This document shows positions 6,772 through 8,098 of a stretch of DNA of 8,098 bases, in pieces. The position numbers and the translations under genes are program-made. The notes beneath the pieces were generated by a model. That model was not told where the DNA came from. It saw nothing but the letters and a program-made list of their open reading frames with translations, and searched no databases. The DNA is from an uncultured Collinsella sp. (GTDB lineage Bacteria; Actinomycetota; Coriobacteriia; Coriobacteriales; Coriobacteriaceae), in contig CATZIG010000084.1 of the NCBI GenBank assembly GCA_958419975.1, positions 1 through 8,098 on the forward strand, in the 5' to 3' direction. The number at the start of each line of letters is the position of its first letter. The first letter of the stretch is position 1.

Positions 6772-8098
6772 CTACTCCTCCACGGCCTGCGTGCCGGCGG
6801 CACGGGCCAAATCATCGATTGCCAGGGCGTCGGCGCTCAGGGCGCGATGACGGCCATCGAGCGCGGGATCGCCCGCCTGCTCCACGGCCAGCGACTCGCC
6901 GGTACGCATGTACCACGCGGCGCGACGACCCCAGACCAGTGCTTCGAGCAGACTGTTTGATGCAAGGCGGTTCTTGCCGTGAACGCCATTGCAGGCCGTC
7001 TCGCCCGCGGCGTAGAGCTCGGGCATCGAGGTGCGGCCGTCCTTGTCGACCCACACGCCGCCCATAAAGTAGTGCTGCGTCGGCGTAACGGGAATGGGCT
7101 CGTCCAAGATGTCGCGGCCGTCCTCCAGGCAGCGCGCGCGAATGTTGGCAAAGTGCCCGGTCACCACGTCGCGCTCGACGGGGGCAAAGCTCAGCCACTC
7201 GTGCTCGGTGCCGTCCTGCTTCATCTGCTCGCGGATGGCGGCGGCGACAACGTCGCGCGGCTGCAACTCGTCGGTAAAACGCTCGCCGGCGGCGTTGAGC
7301 AAAATCGCGCCCTCGCCGCGGCAGCTCTCGCTGATCAGGAACGTGCGACCCGGCTGCGGCGAGAACAGACCCGTGGGATGGATCTGCACGTAGTCCAGGT
7401 GCTCCATCTTAATGCCATGCTCCTGAGCGATGTAGCAGGCGTCGCCCGTGAGCTGCGGGTAGTTGGTCGAATGGTCGTATACGCCGCCGATGCCGCCCGT
7501 TGCCCACAGCGTGTGGCGGGCATGGATCTTAAACGGCTCGCCGGCATGCGCGCCCTCGGCGGCATTTACCAGCTCGTCGGCGGGACGAACCGAGTTGTTC
7601 TCGTCCACGGGAACGGCGACGATACCGGTGCACACCGTGGCGCCGTCACGCTCGCCCGTCAGGATGTCGGTCATGGCCACGTGCTCCAAAATCTGCACGT
7701 TGTCCAGCTTGCGGACAGCCTGAAGCAGCTTGGTCGTAATCTCCTTGCCGGTGATATCGGCATGGAAGGCAATGCGCGGACGGCTGTGTGCGCCCTCGCG
7801 GGTAAAATTGAGGCTGCCGTCGGCCTTGCGCTCAAAGTCCACGCCCATCGCCAGCAGGTCGTTGATGACCGAGCGGCTCGAGCGAATCATGATGTCGACG
7901 CTCTCGCGGCGGTTCTCGTAGTGGCCGGCGTGCATGGTGTCCTCAAAGAAGGCATCGTAGTCCGAGCCTTCGGGCAGCACGCAGATGCCGCCCTGCGCGA
8001 GCATCGAATCGCACTCGTCGACAGCGCCCTTGGAGAGCATGATCACGCGCGTGCTCGTCGGCAGGTTGAGAGCCGCGTACAAGCCCGCTACGCCGCAG
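6772..8098 (-). CDS. nadB: L-aspartate oxidase, N-terminus cut by the window edge
   Basis: NadB is a flavoprotein that oxidises L-aspartate to iminoaspartate, which NadA condenses with dihydroxyacetone phosphate to quinolinate; in anaerobes fumarate can accept the electrons. The frame stays open to the right edge. The first visible residues CGVAGLYAALNLP are the end of the FAD-binding GxGxxG, so only a short N-terminal piece is missing, and the TTG at 8080-8082 is an internal Leu, not a start. Counting that Leu as 1, seen are LAQGGI (28-33), FTREGAHSRPRI (93-104), ATGGIGGVY (194-202), IHPTGLF (234-240), SESCRGEGA (251-259), LQPRDVVAAAI (273-283), HYFMGGV (337-343), ELYAAGETACNGVHGKNRLASN (355-376). 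Only about 50 residues follow the last FAD motif, so the C-terminal helical domain of E. coli NadB (540 residues) is largely missing, as in other short NadBs. Confidence 0.95.
   Translation of the reverse strand, partial: CGVAGLYAALNLPTSTRVIMLSKGAVDECDSMLAQGGICVLPEGSDYDAFFEDTMHAGHYENRRESVDIMIRSSRSVINDLLAMGVDFERKADGSLNFTREGAHSRPRIAFHADITGKEITTKLLQAVRKLDNVQILEHVAMTDILTGERDGATVCTGIVAVPVDENNSVRPADELVNAAEGAHAGEPFKIHARHTLWATGGIGGVYDHSTNYPQLTGDACYIAQEHGIKMEHLDYVQIHPTGLFSPQPGRTFLISESCRGEGAILLNAAGERFTDELQPRDVVAAAIREQMKQDGTEHEWLSFAPVERDVVTGHFANIRARCLEDGRDILDEPIPVTPTQHYFMGGVWVDKDGRTSMPELYAAGETACNGVHGKNRLASNSLLEALVWGRRAAWYMRTGESLAVEQAGDPALDGRHRALSADALAIDDLARAAGTQAVEE

Noticed and set aside
5932..6960. 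Open frame of 342 codons opposite nadC and the end of nadB
   Set aside because: It runs across two well-identified genes on the other strand and shows no protein family motifs.
8080..8082. TTG at 8082 as the nadB start
   Set aside because: The frame continues upstream to the window edge, and the visible residues CGVAG belong to the conserved FAD-binding motif, so the codon is internal.

Overview
The window is GC-rich and reads as a chromosomal segment of an actinobacterium of the Coriobacteriia, most likely Collinsella or a close relative. This is inferred from three things. The heat-shock genes run dnaK-grpE-dnaJ-hspR, the actinobacterial order. The 61-residue ferredoxin is of the 2[4Fe-4S] type common in anaerobes. 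The de novo NAD genes sit with a NiaR-type regulator. No taxonomic search was possible.

Region 1 (18-4317, all minus strand) is the Hsp70 chaperone operon, transcribed dnaK, grpE, dnaJ, hspR. DnaK is the ATP-driven chaperone, GrpE its nucleotide exchange factor, DnaJ its co-chaperone, and HspR a MerR-family repressor expected to shut the operon off when free DnaK is available. grpE is tightly coupled to dnaK (2-nt gap). The 107-bp grpE-dnaJ gap carries two strong GC hairpins that may tune or partly terminate the transcript. The DnaJ lacks the cysteine-rich zinc-binding domain. GrpE has a second in-frame start with an excellent Shine-Dalgarno sequence.

Region 2 (4318-4975) holds no convincing gene. 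It contains the dnaK leader and promoter region, three imperfect 62-bp tandem repeats (4580-4765) that each carry an internal inverted repeat, and the promoter of the ferredoxin gene.

Region 3 (4976-5161, plus strand) is a small 2[4Fe-4S] ferredoxin gene. It ends at a bidirectional intrinsic terminator (5204-5241) shared with the convergent nad operon. A 66-nt hairpin-forming inverted repeat (5280-5345) lies between that terminator and niaR.

Region 4 (5363-8098, minus strand) is an NAD biosynthesis operon, nadB-nadC-niaR, entered from beyond the right edge. NadB oxidises L-aspartate to iminoaspartate and NadC makes nicotinate mononucleotide from quinolinate. NadA (quinolinate synthase) is expected upstream but is not in the window. 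NiaR is the predicted niacin-responsive repressor. The three genes are packed with a 3-nt gap and a 1-nt overlap.

Most of the window is ordinary, well-conserved housekeeping DNA. I see no defence system, prophage, insertion sequence, CRISPR array or tRNA. The least explained structures are the 62-bp tandem array and the 66-nt inverted repeat.
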